Notes under the pieces: model-generated | Told to the model about the DNA's origin: nothing | Database searches by the model: none | The model's input: only the letters and a program-made list of their open reading frames with translations | Shown: positions 16,869 to 25,151 of the stretch, piece after piece | Layout: each line of letters opens with the position of its first letter | Numbering within the stretch: the first letter of the stretch is position 1 | Assembly (NCBI RefSeq): GCF_900626075.1 | Contig: NZ_UYZY01000002.1 | Location: 992,001-1,056,000, forward strand | Direction of reading: 5' to 3' | DNA from: Clostridium transplantifaecale | GTDB taxonomy: Bacteria > Bacillota > Clostridia > Lachnospirales > Lachnospiraceae | DNA length: 64,000 nt | Made by a program: the position numbers and the translations under genes

Positions 16869-18302
16869 TTAGAACGGACCGAAGCCGGTAACGGTGGCGT
16901 AGGTCAGGAATACAAAGGCGGCAACCCACCAGAGGGCGAGCAGCGGGAGCATGAATTTTAACCACTTGTTATACGGAACGCCTGCAATTGCAAGGCAGGA
17001 CATAGTCATGCCGCTGGCCGGGGTGATTGGGTTTGTAAAGGCGTCGCCGAACTGAAATGCCAGGACGGCCGTTTGCCTCGTAACGCCTACCAGATCCGCA
17101 AGAGGAGCCATGATTGGCATCGTGATGGCGGCCTGGCCGGAACCGGACGGAACAATGATGTTAAAGATATCCTGTACCACAAACATGCCGAAGGCGGTAA
17201 AGGTGGACGGCACCTTATTCAGTACGCTTGCAAGCGCATGGATGATGGTATCCATGATGTTGGCGTCGGTCATGATGATGGTCGTGGCTTTGCAGAGACC
17301 CACCATAAGGCAGGGGAGCAGCATATTGGAGCAGCCTTTTACAAAGCTGTCGGCAACCTGGGCCGGTTTCAATCCGCCGATGACGCCTGCGACGATTCCC
17401 ATAATCAGGAAGAGCGCGGCCAGCTCGTCAATATAAAAGCCGAGTTTCGTGACGCCGATCACTAGACAGACGATGGTGAGCAGGAAGGTGAGGAGCACCA
17501 GCTTGTGGCGCCCGGTCAGACTTTCCACCGTATTCACGTCGAGATCCAGGACGCGGTGGCTGTCGTACTCATACATTGGGCTGGACTGAGGATTTTTCTT
17601 TACTTTCAGTGCATACCGCATCACATAACAGATATTGATAACCAGAAGAACTGCGAAAATCAGCAGACGGTAGCCGATGCCGGAGAAAATAGGCAGGCCC
17701 GCGATCCCCTGGGCTACGCCGACGGTAAATGCGTTGGTACATCCTGCGCCGTAACCCGCGCCGACGGAAGCAAAGATAATCGCTACGGCGGTCATGGAGT
17801 CAAATCCCATAGCAAGGCAGATGGTGAGGACCAGGGGAAGGAAAGCCAGATATTCCTCGTTGTTGGCCGCAAAAGCAGCGCCACAGCCGAAGACGATCAT
17901 ACAGACGGGAACCAGAAGAAGTTCCCGGCCCTGCATCTTTCTGACGAGGGCGGCCATGCCCGACTTAATCGCGCCGGTGGCTTCCATAATACCAAAGGCG
18001 CCGCCGATGATAAACAGGAAGGAGATAATGCTGCTTCCGCCCTGGATTCCCAATGTAACCGATTTGAACACGTCAAACAGGCCGATGGGACTCTGGGTTA
18101 TGTAATGGAAGGTGCTTGGATCCACTACCATACGTCCGGTGCCGGGGTCTTCGATCCGGTCAAACATGCCGGCCGGTACGAAATAGCTGGCCAGGGCGCT
18201 GACAAGGATAATGCATGCAATAATAATGATTGGATTGGGAGCCTTAAAAGCTTTTTGGCCTCCGTCACTTTTTTTGGCAGTGATAGAAGTGGGTTTACTC
18301 AT
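16869..18302 (-). CDS. YfcC family (DcuC-like) membrane transporter
   Basis: 477-residue integral membrane protein of the YfcC family (C4-dicarboxylate anaerobic carrier / arginine-ornithine antiporter relatives). Seen are YFVPAGMFDRIEDPGTGR near the N-terminus, GAGCTNAFTVGVAQGIAG, and NIIVPSGSGQAAITMPIMAP with AFQFGDAFTNPITPASG. These are the two hairpin-type substrate motifs of the family. ATG 18302 is chosen because AAAGGAGG precedes it; the gene overlaps the M20 stop by 8 bp (ATGAGTAA). It probably imports the peptide or amino-acid derivative cleaved by the upstream M20 enzyme. Confidence 0.9.
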   Translation of the reverse strand: MSKPTSITAKKSDGGQKAFKAPNPIIIIACIILVSALASYFVPAGMFDRIEDPGTGRMVVDPSTFHYITQSPIGLFDVFKSVTLGIQGGSSIISFLFIIGGAFGIMEATGAIKSGMAALVRKMQGRELLLVPVCMIVFGCGAAFAANNEEYLAFLPLVLTICLAMGFDSMTAVAIIFASVGAGYGAGCTNAFTVGVAQGIAGLPIFSGIGYRLLIFAVLLVINICYVMRYALKVKKNPQSSPMYEYDSHRVLDLDVNTVESLTGRHKLVLLTFLLTIVCLVIGVTKLGFYIDELAALFLIMGIVAGVIGGLKPAQVADSFVKGCSNMLLPCLMVGLCKATTIIMTDANIMDTIIHALASVLNKVPSTFTAFGMFVVQDIFNIIVPSGSGQAAITMPIMAPLADLVGVTRQTAVLAFQFGDAFTNPITPASGMTMSCLAIAGVPYNKWLKFMLPLLALWWVAAFVFLTYATVTGFGPF

Positions 18303-19482
18303 GTTTTTCCTCCTTTGTGAATTCATCTGTTTCCATGATAACGGCGGTAATCAGCGCGGTGCGCTCAAAGAGTGAAGCGACCTCGGCGCATTCTGATTTG
18401 GTGTGCGCCCCGGTTCCTTTGACGCCGAAGGAGCAGACCGTCGGAGCGCCCGCCAGCGCCAGATATGCCGCATCGGAATTGCCTCCTAGAAAAGCGCCCT
18501 CCATCGGAGTGATTCCAATATCCTCTGCAACCCGGTTGACGAACCCGAGCAGCGCCCGGTTGGCCGGGGTGTCTTCGAAGGCCGGGATGGAGGAGATGAA
18601 CTCTGCTTCCGTCCGTGTTCCCTCTATATAAGTTTCGCTGCATATGTCGAGTATCTTCCTGCGGACCGGTTCCTGATCACTGATCCGGTTGAACCGGATA
18701 TCCAATTCGGCTGTGCACCGGTCGGGAATGGCATTTGATACAACGCCGCCGTGGATGACATTGACACTGACCACAACGCCCCTGTCGTACTCGGTAAGAG
18801 CCTGAAGCCGCGGAATCTTGAGCGCCATTTCGGCAATGGCGTTGCGTCCTTTCAGGAAGTCGTTTCCGACGTGGCTGGCGACCCCGTGTACCGTGATATG
18901 GCAGTCCATGCCCCCTTTGCGTCCAACGGACAGGGTATTGTCGGGACGGCCGATTTCCAGGTTGAGGGCATAGAGGGCGCCCTTTGCTTCGTCCAGGAGA
19001 ATCTGGCCGGTGACGGCTCCGGCATGGCCGATTTCTTCATCTCCGCAGAGAATGATCTTGACCGGCCGTTTTTGAAACCCCAGATGGCGCAGGGCCTTAA
19101 TGACATAAAGCATAATGACAACGCCGCCCTTCATGTCGATTACGCCCGGGCCGTAGGCGGTGCCGTCCTCTATGTAGAACGGATTTTCCGGAAAACTGCC
19201 CTCCGGAAAGACGGTGTCGACATGACCGCTCATGATAATCGGAGCGCCTGCGCGTTCCGGCCCGTCTTCGGCGACAAGCACATCCGAATTGCCTTTCGTA
19301 TCAATCAGACGGCACCGGAGCCCCTCGGCCTCAAAACGGTCCCGAAGGAAGTGAATCACCCGGTTTACTTTTTCCGTTTCTTTGGAATATCCCTGCATAT
19401 TGACAAGTGTTTCCCACAGTTCAATCATTTCCTCCCGGCGTTCTTCTATAAATTGTTCGACGGCAGGCATATAGCTCTTCAA
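18295..19482 (-). CDS. M20 family peptidase (ArgE/DapE/CPG2 type)
   Basis: 395-residue di-zinc peptidase resembling glutamate carboxypeptidase. Metal and catalytic motifs are SGHVDTVFPEGSF, GPGVIDMKGGVVIM (bridging Asp), LCGDEEIGHAGA (catalytic Glu and metal Glu) and a late HTKSECAEV. The start is taken as TTG 19482 because AAGGGGG lies 8 nt upstream; the first in-frame ATG would add 22 residues without a ribosome site. It overlaps the YfcC start, so hydrolase and transporter are coupled. The divergent regulator at 19685 probably controls both. Confidence 0.87.
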   Translation of the reverse strand: MKSYMPAVEQFIEERREEMIELWETLVNMQGYSKETEKVNRVIHFLRDRFEAEGLRCRLIDTKGNSDVLVAEDGPERAGAPIIMSGHVDTVFPEGSFPENPFYIEDGTAYGPGVIDMKGGVVIMLYVIKALRHLGFQKRPVKIILCGDEEIGHAGAVTGQILLDEAKGALYALNLEIGRPDNTLSVGRKGGMDCHITVHGVASHVGNDFLKGRNAIAEMALKIPRLQALTEYDRGVVVSVNVIHGGVVSNAIPDRCTAELDIRFNRISDQEPVRRKILDICSETYIEGTRTEAEFISSIPAFEDTPANRALLGFVNRVAEDIGITPMEGAFLGGNSDAAYLALAGAPTVCSFGVKGTGAHTKSECAEVASLFERTALITAVIMETDEFTKEEKHE

Positions 19483-19604
19483 TATAAAAACCCCCTTATA
19501 ATGTCCGAAAATAAGGCCGAAAATTTCTTTTTCCAAAATCTTCTGCATCCCCGCAGTAATCTTGAAAAATCAGCTGTTCCGGATCCGATTTTTGTGATAG
19601 GCTT

Positions 19605-19650
19605 ATTATAAAAAAAGACAAATGTCCATAAAACTTCCAAAATTTGTCTT
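19605..19650. promoter_or_regulatory. Inverted repeat and promoter element between divergent peptidase and regulator genes
   Basis: AAGACAAAT (19615-19623) and ATTTGTCTT (19642-19650) are perfect 9-bp arms separated by 18 bp. A minus-strand -10 TATAAT lies at 19605-19610, adjoining one arm. This is the obvious operator candidate for the regulator encoded at 19685. No clear -35 was found. Confidence 0.55.
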
Positions 19651-19684
19651 AAATTAGAAAGTGAGCGGTGGGGAGGAAACGGGT

Positions 19685-21022
19685 ATGAAAATTGGTTTTA
19701 TCGGAACTAGCATCAGAATGGATATCGTAAGAAAAATACTGGCCGAATATTTTCCCGAGGTGGAGGCGGAGATTTACGTGGATGAGGGATATATCTTCTC
19801 CTCAAAGACGGCGGATTATCTGGTCAGAATGCGCGAGAATATAGACGGAATGGTGTTTGGCGGTGAACTTCAGTATGAAATTTATCAGGACATTTTTTCA
19901 GGGCGCGTGCCGTGCACCCATATCAGGAAAGATTCTTCTTCCCTAATCAATGCGCTGCTGTCACTGGCGCAGAAGAAGGTGGACATCACGAAAATCAGCG
20001 TGGATAATTTTTCTTATGCCACGATCAGGCAGATTATGGAGGATGCCGGAGTGGAGAAGAACGATATTATCATTCTGCGCCGCCGGGCGTTCCGCAGCAA
20101 TGAAGAAAAGTATTATGAGGATTTATTCAGGCAGCATATGGAGCTTTACCGGGCGGGCAAGACAACCGGCTGTGCGACGACCCTGAGCTTTGTCTACGAC
20201 AGGCTCTGCGCGGAGGGAATTCCGGCCACCTATCTGCGGCCCACGACGGACAATATTGTCAAAACCATCAACCGGATCCATGAGCTTTACCGGGAGAAGC
20301 TGCAGAAAAAGGACGGGAGGCTGGCTGTTTTGCTGCTTAGGCTGACGCCCAGGGATGAGGTGGCCTACCAGTTTCAGAGCGAATATATTGAGAGCCATGA
20401 AAAGCTGAAGGCGGCGGAGGAGATCCATTATTTTGCCAAGAGCGCAGGCGCAACGGTTATCACACAGTCGGACGATCAGTTCACAATCATCATGAACCGA
20501 AGCGCCCTGATGGAATACACCAATGAGCTGCAGGCATTTCCCCTGCTCCATTTTATCAGGGATAACAGCGAGTGCGATTTCAGCCTGGGAATCGGCTTTG
20601 GCGACACGCCGGGGGACGCCAGGATGAATGCGGTGATGGCGCTCAAAAAGGCATGTCAGGTTCCGAAGAGCGGAACCTACATTGTCTATAACAATAAATC
20701 GGTCACCGGTCCCGTGGAGTTTGTCAGCCAGTCCGGCGGCAGTTCCGTCTGGGAGCGGGAACTCTTTTCCAGCCTGTCAAAATCCACCGGGATTTCCGAG
20801 GATAAGATAAGCCGCCTCTATATGATGCTGGAACGCAAGAAAAAACCGTTCTTTACGGTAAATGAGCTGTCCGCCTACCTGAATATCTCGGTGCGGGCCG
20901 CCAACCGCATTGCAAATGCACTGGAAGAGAATGGTCTGGTGAAGGTGGTCGGCCAGACGAATAAGGGGAAAGTGGGACGGCCGGGAAATTTGTATGAGTT
21001 TTTGTTTGTGGAGAAGGAGTGA
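19685..21022 (+). CDS. Multidomain transcriptional regulator (alpha/beta sensor, cyclase-like middle, winged helix)
   Basis: 445 residues. Residues 1-110 are an alpha/beta sensor-like domain (KIGFIGTSIRMDIVRKIL) recalling the PrpR N-terminal fold. Residues 210-350 look like a degenerate GGDEF/nucleotide-cyclase fold (LAVLLLRLTPRDEVA; DFSLGIGFGDTPGDAR), as in CdaR-like GGDEF-like domains, with no catalytic GGDEF motif. The C-terminal winged helix (about 385-440) contains VNELSAYLNISVRAANRI. ATG 19685 has GGGGAGG upstream. Divergent from the M20-YfcC operon, hence its likely regulator. A decayed copy of its last 15 codons occurs at 30885-30931. Confidence 0.75.
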   Translation: MKIGFIGTSIRMDIVRKILAEYFPEVEAEIYVDEGYIFSSKTADYLVRMRENIDGMVFGGELQYEIYQDIFSGRVPCTHIRKDSSSLINALLSLAQKKVDITKISVDNFSYATIRQIMEDAGVEKNDIIILRRRAFRSNEEKYYEDLFRQHMELYRAGKTTGCATTLSFVYDRLCAEGIPATYLRPTTDNIVKTINRIHELYREKLQKKDGRLAVLLLRLTPRDEVAYQFQSEYIESHEKLKAAEEIHYFAKSAGATVITQSDDQFTIIMNRSALMEYTNELQAFPLLHFIRDNSECDFSLGIGFGDTPGDARMNAVMALKKACQVPKSGTYIVYNNKSVTGPVEFVSQSGGSSVWERELFSSLSKSTGISEDKISRLYMMLERKKKPFFTVNELSAYLNISVRAANRIANALEENGLVKVVGQTNKGKVGRPGNLYEFLFVEKE

Positions 21023-21041
21023 GAAGAGGGTTAGACAGGAT

Positions 21042-21073
21042 CAGAGGGACGGAAGTCATTATCCGTCCCTCTG
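21042..21073. terminator. Hairpin terminator between convergent regulator and aldolase genes
   Basis: CAGAGGGACGGA (21042-21053) pairs with TCCGTCCCTCTG (21062-21073) as a perfect 12-bp stem. The T-tract is short. The related hairpin at 30951 belongs to the decayed copy of the upstream gene. Confidence 0.75.
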
Positions 21074-21077
21074 GATT

Positions 21078-21911
21078 TTATCTTCTGGAGAACAGCCGGA
21101 TTTTTTCCCGGACCAGCTCTTTGACGCAGCATTTCCCGCTGTTTGTCATGGTATAGTAATCTTCACTGCGGGACTCTGCGTTCAGGCCTTTCACATAGGA
21201 CAGCCGGACTTCGGTTGCCACATTAATTTTGCGGATGCCTATCTCAATGGCGGTCTTAATCATATCTGCCGGTATGCCGGAACCTCCGTGCAGCACAAGG
21301 GGGGCGGGGCATACTTCCGCCACTTCCCGGAGCCTGCCGAAATCGAGGTTTGGCCGTCCTTTATAAAGACCATGGGCATTCCCGATTCCGACCGCGAGAG
21401 CGTCTACGTCCACTGCGGAGGTAAAATCAACGACATCCTGCACTTTAACCAGAAACGGTTTTGAATCGTCGTGGGAGATATTATCCTCAGAGCCAAGTAT
21501 GGCTCCCAGCTCGGCTTCTACCGAAGCGCCTACGGCATGGGCGGCCTGTAACGTCTGTTTCGTTACGGCGATATTATCCGCCAGCGACAGCGTGGAACCG
21601 TCGATCATGACGGAGGAATAACCGGCCCGCAGCGCCTTAATGACCTGTTCGAAATTCTGGCCGTGATCCAGATGCAGGACAACGGGCGTTTTCATCTTTC
21701 CAGCCAAAAGAGTGACAATAGAAGCCAGCGCTTCCAGCTTTCCGTCCTTAATAGCGGCCTGCCCGACGGCGATGATGGAAGGGGCATTTTCCTCCTCGAT
21801 TGTTTCCAATACAGCCTGGGCTATTTCAAGAGTATCTACATTAAAAGCCGGTATGGCAATCTTTTTTTCTTCCGCAATCGGAAAAACTTCATTCATTGTA
21901 ACGAGAGACAT
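21078..21911 (-). CDS. Class II fructose-bisphosphate/tagatose-bisphosphate aldolase family
   Basis: 277-residue zinc aldolase of the FbaA/KbaY/GatY family. Zinc and active-site motifs are HLDHGQNFE (about 82-90), EAELGAILGSED (about 131-142), GNAHGLYKGRP and LVLHGGSGIP, followed by INVATEV. Cleavage yields dihydroxyacetone phosphate and an aldehyde. ATG 21911 is chosen since GAAAGGAAG lies just upstream; the longer frame reaches back into the kinase gene. It follows a PfkB kinase by 65 bp, giving the usual phosphorylate-then-cleave logic. Which sugar phosphate it uses is unknown. Confidence 0.9.
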   Translation of the reverse strand: MSLVTMNEVFPIAEEKKIAIPAFNVDTLEIAQAVLETIEEENAPSIIAVGQAAIKDGKLEALASIVTLLAGKMKTPVVLHLDHGQNFEQVIKALRAGYSSVMIDGSTLSLADNIAVTKQTLQAAHAVGASVEAELGAILGSEDNISHDDSKPFLVKVQDVVDFTSAVDVDALAVGIGNAHGLYKGRPNLDFGRLREVAEVCPAPLVLHGGSGIPADMIKTAIEIGIRKINVATEVRLSYVKGLNAESRSEDYYTMTNSGKCCVKELVREKIRLFSRR

Positions 21912-21976
21912 ATGTACTTCCTTTCTACTTTTTAAATTTCCCGCAAAGAGTGGGGCGGCGTTATGGCCGCTTTGTA

Positions 21977-22870
21977 TTACATAAACTGCATGACTTTTTC
22001 CATCGGAGGTATCGCTGCGCGCCCTCCCAGACCTTCGCAGGACAGGCTTGCAAAAATATTGGAAAATTTCATACTGCGTCCGTAGTCCCATCCCTGGTTG
22101 ATGCAGTAGAGGAAAGCTCCGTGGAAATTATCACCGGCGCCGGTCGTGTCCATAACCCGGACCGGGATGGTTTCTTCCTGGTAGAAGGTCTTCCCGTCAC
22201 AGGCGCAGGAACCGGATTCGGCCGATGTTACGCAGGCGAACCCGGCGCCCTTTTCCACATAGAAACAGCAGGCCTCTTTTGGAGGCAGGCCGAGAGTGGA
22301 CATGGCCGTCTTGTTGTCCGGAATATAAAAATCCGCATAGGGGAGCAGTTCCAGAGCGAGATCCTTTGGAATGTTTCCCCCGTCAATGGAGATCAGGGCT
22401 TCTGTATGCTTTTTGCAATATGCGCACAGTTCCAGCATGGTTTCCGGGTTCATGACGCCGAGATGGATGATCCTGCTGGATTTTAAAATGTTTTTGTCAA
22501 TCATGGGAAAAGTCAGCTTTTCAATACAGCCGCCGAAGCAAGTAAGACAGCGCCTGCCATCCTGTTCTACCTGAATCATGCTGGTAGAGGAGTAATGATC
22601 TTTTATGGCAAACAGCTTTAAATACTGAAAATTCTGTCTTTGTAAATCACTCCTGATGAAATTGCTGGTGTCATCATCGCCGACGGCGGTGATAATTCCG
22701 GTAATTCCTCCAAGACTCTGGTGTGCTGCCGCCGCGGTGCTTGATACACCGCCGCACGCGGTGGTGAAATAGCTGGCGGCAATACGCTGGTCACTTGCCG
22801 GAGGCGCATTGACAAGCATTAGGATGTCCTTGGTACTTGAACCAATGAACAGACTGTCAAGCGAATGCAT
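21977..22870 (-). CDS. PfkB family carbohydrate kinase
   Basis: 297-residue ribokinase-fold kinase. The C-terminal signature VMDTTGAGDNFHGAFL (about 236-251) carries the anion hole and catalytic Asp and is intact. The N-terminal region has CGGVSSTAAAAHQSLGG. The start has AGGAGG upstream. It is the first gene of a minus-strand operon with the class II aldolase and probably makes the bisphosphate or phosphate that the aldolase splits. Divergent from a LacI regulator, with a TGTAAACG motif in the shared 356-bp gap. Confidence 0.9.
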   Translation of the reverse strand: MHSLDSLFIGSSTKDILMLVNAPPASDQRIAASYFTTACGGVSSTAAAAHQSLGGITGIITAVGDDDTSNFIRSDLQRQNFQYLKLFAIKDHYSSTSMIQVEQDGRRCLTCFGGCIEKLTFPMIDKNILKSSRIIHLGVMNPETMLELCAYCKKHTEALISIDGGNIPKDLALELLPYADFYIPDNKTAMSTLGLPPKEACCFYVEKGAGFACVTSAESGSCACDGKTFYQEETIPVRVMDTTGAGDNFHGAFLYCINQGWDYGRSMKFSNIFASLSCEGLGGRAAIPPMEKVMQFM

Positions 22871-23006
22871 AAATCCTCCTAATATAAAGTTGATTTACAA
22901 ATGAAAACGAATATCGTAATAGGATGTGATAAGGTATTGATTAACTTGATTGTAAAACCGGGGATGGAAAATGTCAAACACTTTTTGCGATAATTTTAAA
23001 ATAGAA

Positions 23007-23020
23007 TGTAAACGTATAAC
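23007..23020. promoter_or_regulatory. LacI-type operator candidate upstream of pfkB
   Basis: TGTAAACGTATAAC resembles a LacI-family operator (half-site TGTAAACG). Related CG-centred sequences lie at 27421-27432 upstream of tctC and 28682-28696 upstream of tctB. The divergent gene at 23227 encodes a LacI-family protein, so a local regulon is plausible. The rest of the 22871-23226 gap holds no gene. Confidence 0.45.
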
Positions 23021-23072
23021 TATAAAATGTAAAAACGCATCAATAAAAAATGAAATATGTTGCATCCCGCCA

Positions 23073-23101
23073 TTGACTTTTTGTCCGGCTGTGCCTAAAA
23101 T
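23073..23101 (+). promoter_or_regulatory. Promoter of the LacI regulator / kinase operon
   Basis: TTGACT (23073-23078) and TAAAAT (23096-23101) with 17-bp spacing, about 125 bp before the LacI start. Confidence 0.55.
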
Positions 23102-23226
23102 AGAAAATAAGTAAACGACACAGATTAAAAAGTAAACAGGCAACAAATAACCAATGCGCAAACCGTGGTTCTGCGGGCCGGGGTATTGCTCTGCGCGCAT
23201 TGAAGAACAGTGTGAGGAGGAATCCC

Positions 23227-24204
23227 ATGGTAACAATGAAAGATGTTGCAAAAGCTGCAGGCGTCAGCGTTGCAACTGTTTCCAGAGTGATAGCCGGCGC
23301 GTCTTCCGTATCTCCGGCTACTCAGAAGAAGGTAATGGACACAATAGAGGAGCTCCAATATTGCTCGAACAGTCTTGCAAGGGGACTCAGGCAGCAGCAG
23401 ACGAATCTGGTGGCGGTCCTGCTCCGGGATATTTCCCATCCCCTCTACGGGGATATGCTGCGGGGGATTGAGGATGTCCTGAACACGAATGGATATATCC
23501 CGCTGTTTTTTAACTCGGACAACGACAGCTCATGCCAGGACGAGGCGTTCCAGTCGGTGCTGTCCATGGGCGTGGCGGGAGCGTTGGTAGCTCCCTGCAG
23601 CGATTATGAGGCTATTTACCAGAAGAGTTCGGCCCAGGATTTTCCTACCGTTTTTATTTCGGAGGGAAGGAATAAAGGGAAAAAGGAAAGCGCCTCCGGC
23701 AAGGTATACTGCGATACGTATAAAGCAGGCAGTATTGCGGCCGAGGCCTTTGCGGTGTCGGGCGTCAAGCGCTGTATTTACATAAGCGGAAAGAATGCTC
23801 CTGCGCTTAAGAAGGATTACCTGTACTCCGGCTTTTCCGAAAAATGCCGTGAAACCGGGATCATCTACAGCGCTACGGATGGGTTTCACAGGGAGGAAAC
23901 GGCACAGCTTACCAGGCAGAACGGCAATTCCCTCGGGATACTGGCGCGCAGTAATTTCCAGGCTGTGGAAATTATTAATGCCATGAGGGAGGAAGGTTTC
24001 GGGATACCGGATGAAATTCGGGTCATAAGCTTTGAGAATACCATTTTGGCAAAAATGACTTCACCTGCCGTTTCCGTTCTCGGCGCGACAGGGTACCAGA
24101 TTGGAATGTCGTCCGCCCAGCATTTGATTGGAATTATTCAGGGAAACAACAGAAAAGAGCCGGTGGTGCTGGAACCGAAATTAATACGGAGGGGGTCGTT
24201 GTAG
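23227..24204 (+). CDS. LacI family transcriptional regulator
   Basis: 325 residues. The N-terminal helix-turn-helix is textbook (MKDVAKAAGVSVATVSRVIA), with a hinge helix near residue 50 (NSLARGLRQQQTNLV). The periplasmic-binding-like effector domain follows to the end. ATG 23227 has GAGGAGG upstream. It starts a plus-strand operon with a PfkB homologue, a four-carbon acid-sugar kinase and a cupin. It likely controls both arms of the locus through the TGTAAACG-like sites. Confidence 0.93.
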   Translation: MVTMKDVAKAAGVSVATVSRVIAGASSVSPATQKKVMDTIEELQYCSNSLARGLRQQQTNLVAVLLRDISHPLYGDMLRGIEDVLNTNGYIPLFFNSDNDSSCQDEAFQSVLSMGVAGALVAPCSDYEAIYQKSSAQDFPTVFISEGRNKGKKESASGKVYCDTYKAGSIAAEAFAVSGVKRCIYISGKNAPALKKDYLYSGFSEKCRETGIIYSATDGFHREETAQLTRQNGNSLGILARSNFQAVEIINAMREEGFGIPDEIRVISFENTILAKMTSPAVSVLGATGYQIGMSSAQHLIGIIQGNNRKEPVVLEPKLIRRGSL

Positions 24205-24205
24205 A

Positions 24206-25138
24206 ATGGCGTTAAAAGACAGGACAGATATCCTGGTAATCGGAAATCTGAACATGGATTTGATTTTTGAACAGCAGAACATACACCAGGATGCCAGAAA
24301 GAAAATCGGCGAATCCTTTTGCCTGGCTCCGGGAGGCAATGCCAACAACCAGACGGTGGCCGCATCCAGATGCGGGGTGACCGCGCGGCTGGCCGGGATG
24401 ACGGGTGACGACTCATTCGGACAGCAGCTTCGGGAGTCCCTTGAAAAGGAGGGAATTTCCACGGAGCTTTTAAGAACCGTGGAAGGCGTAAGCACCGGCG
24501 TTTCTCTGATCATAACCTCCAGCAACCGGGAAAACCAGTACTGGGACGTGCTGGGAGCTAATGCGCAGATGGATACGGATTGTATCGAGCAGTTAAGGCC
24601 GTATATCAGTGAAGCGGGAATTCTTTTGATAGGTCTGGGAATTCCCGAAAAATCCATGATCCGCGCGATCGAGATAGCAAATGAAGCAGAAACAACGGTA
24701 ATGTTTGTAGCTTACCAGTCCAAAACCTTTTCTTCTGATATTCTTGGAAGGATTGATGTGATGTTTTTAGACAGCTCGGAAGCCGGGAAACTGTCCGGCT
24801 GTGAGGTGACGAACTTAAAGAGCGCCCGGGTCGCGGCCAGCATGCTGCTGAAAGGCGGAGTAAAGCAGGCTGTGTTGATCCATATGAAATCAAAATTTCT
24901 GCTTCTTGCGGGTAATGACGGCTTCAGTCTTTTTGATGCTCCGAAGGAACCTATGGTGGATGCGTCCACGATGGACGATACCTTCTCCGGAGTGTTTGCC
25001 GCCTGCATTGTAAGAGGGATGGAGCTGGAAAAAGCGGCAGAAATTTCTTATGCGGCAGCAAATCTGTGCGGCAGCCGTTTTGGAGCGCAGACATCGATTC
25101 CGACAAAAGAGGAGATGCAAAAGATATTCGGCAGATAA
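24206..25138 (+). CDS. PfkB-like protein with an altered catalytic motif (possible pseudokinase)
   Basis: 310 residues with a clear ribokinase fold. The N-terminal signature GGNANNQTVAASRCG (about 46-60) is intact. The second PfkB signature, normally DTTGAGD, reads DASTMDD here (about residues 251-257), so the GAG anion-hole residues are T-M-D while the terminal Asp remains. The frame is clean on both sides, so this is substitution, not frameshift. It may be a kinase with unusual phosphate binding, an inactive binding or regulatory protein, or a recent loss of function. It begins one base after the LacI stop. Confidence 0.82.
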   Translation: MALKDRTDILVIGNLNMDLIFEQQNIHQDARKKIGESFCLAPGGNANNQTVAASRCGVTARLAGMTGDDSFGQQLRESLEKEGISTELLRTVEGVSTGVSLIITSSNRENQYWDVLGANAQMDTDCIEQLRPYISEAGILLIGLGIPEKSMIRAIEIANEAETTVMFVAYQSKTFSSDILGRIDVMFLDSSEAGKLSGCEVTNLKSARVAASMLLKGGVKQAVLIHMKSKFLLLAGNDGFSLFDAPKEPMVDASTMDDTFSGVFAACIVRGMELEKAAEISYAAANLCGSRFGAQTSIPTKEEMQKIFGR

Positions 25139-25151
25139 AAGAGGGTATAAG

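Noticed and set aside
17505..18320. 271-codon plus-strand frame opposite the YfcC-like gene
   Set aside because: Antisense of a clear membrane protein; composition typical of a shadow frame.
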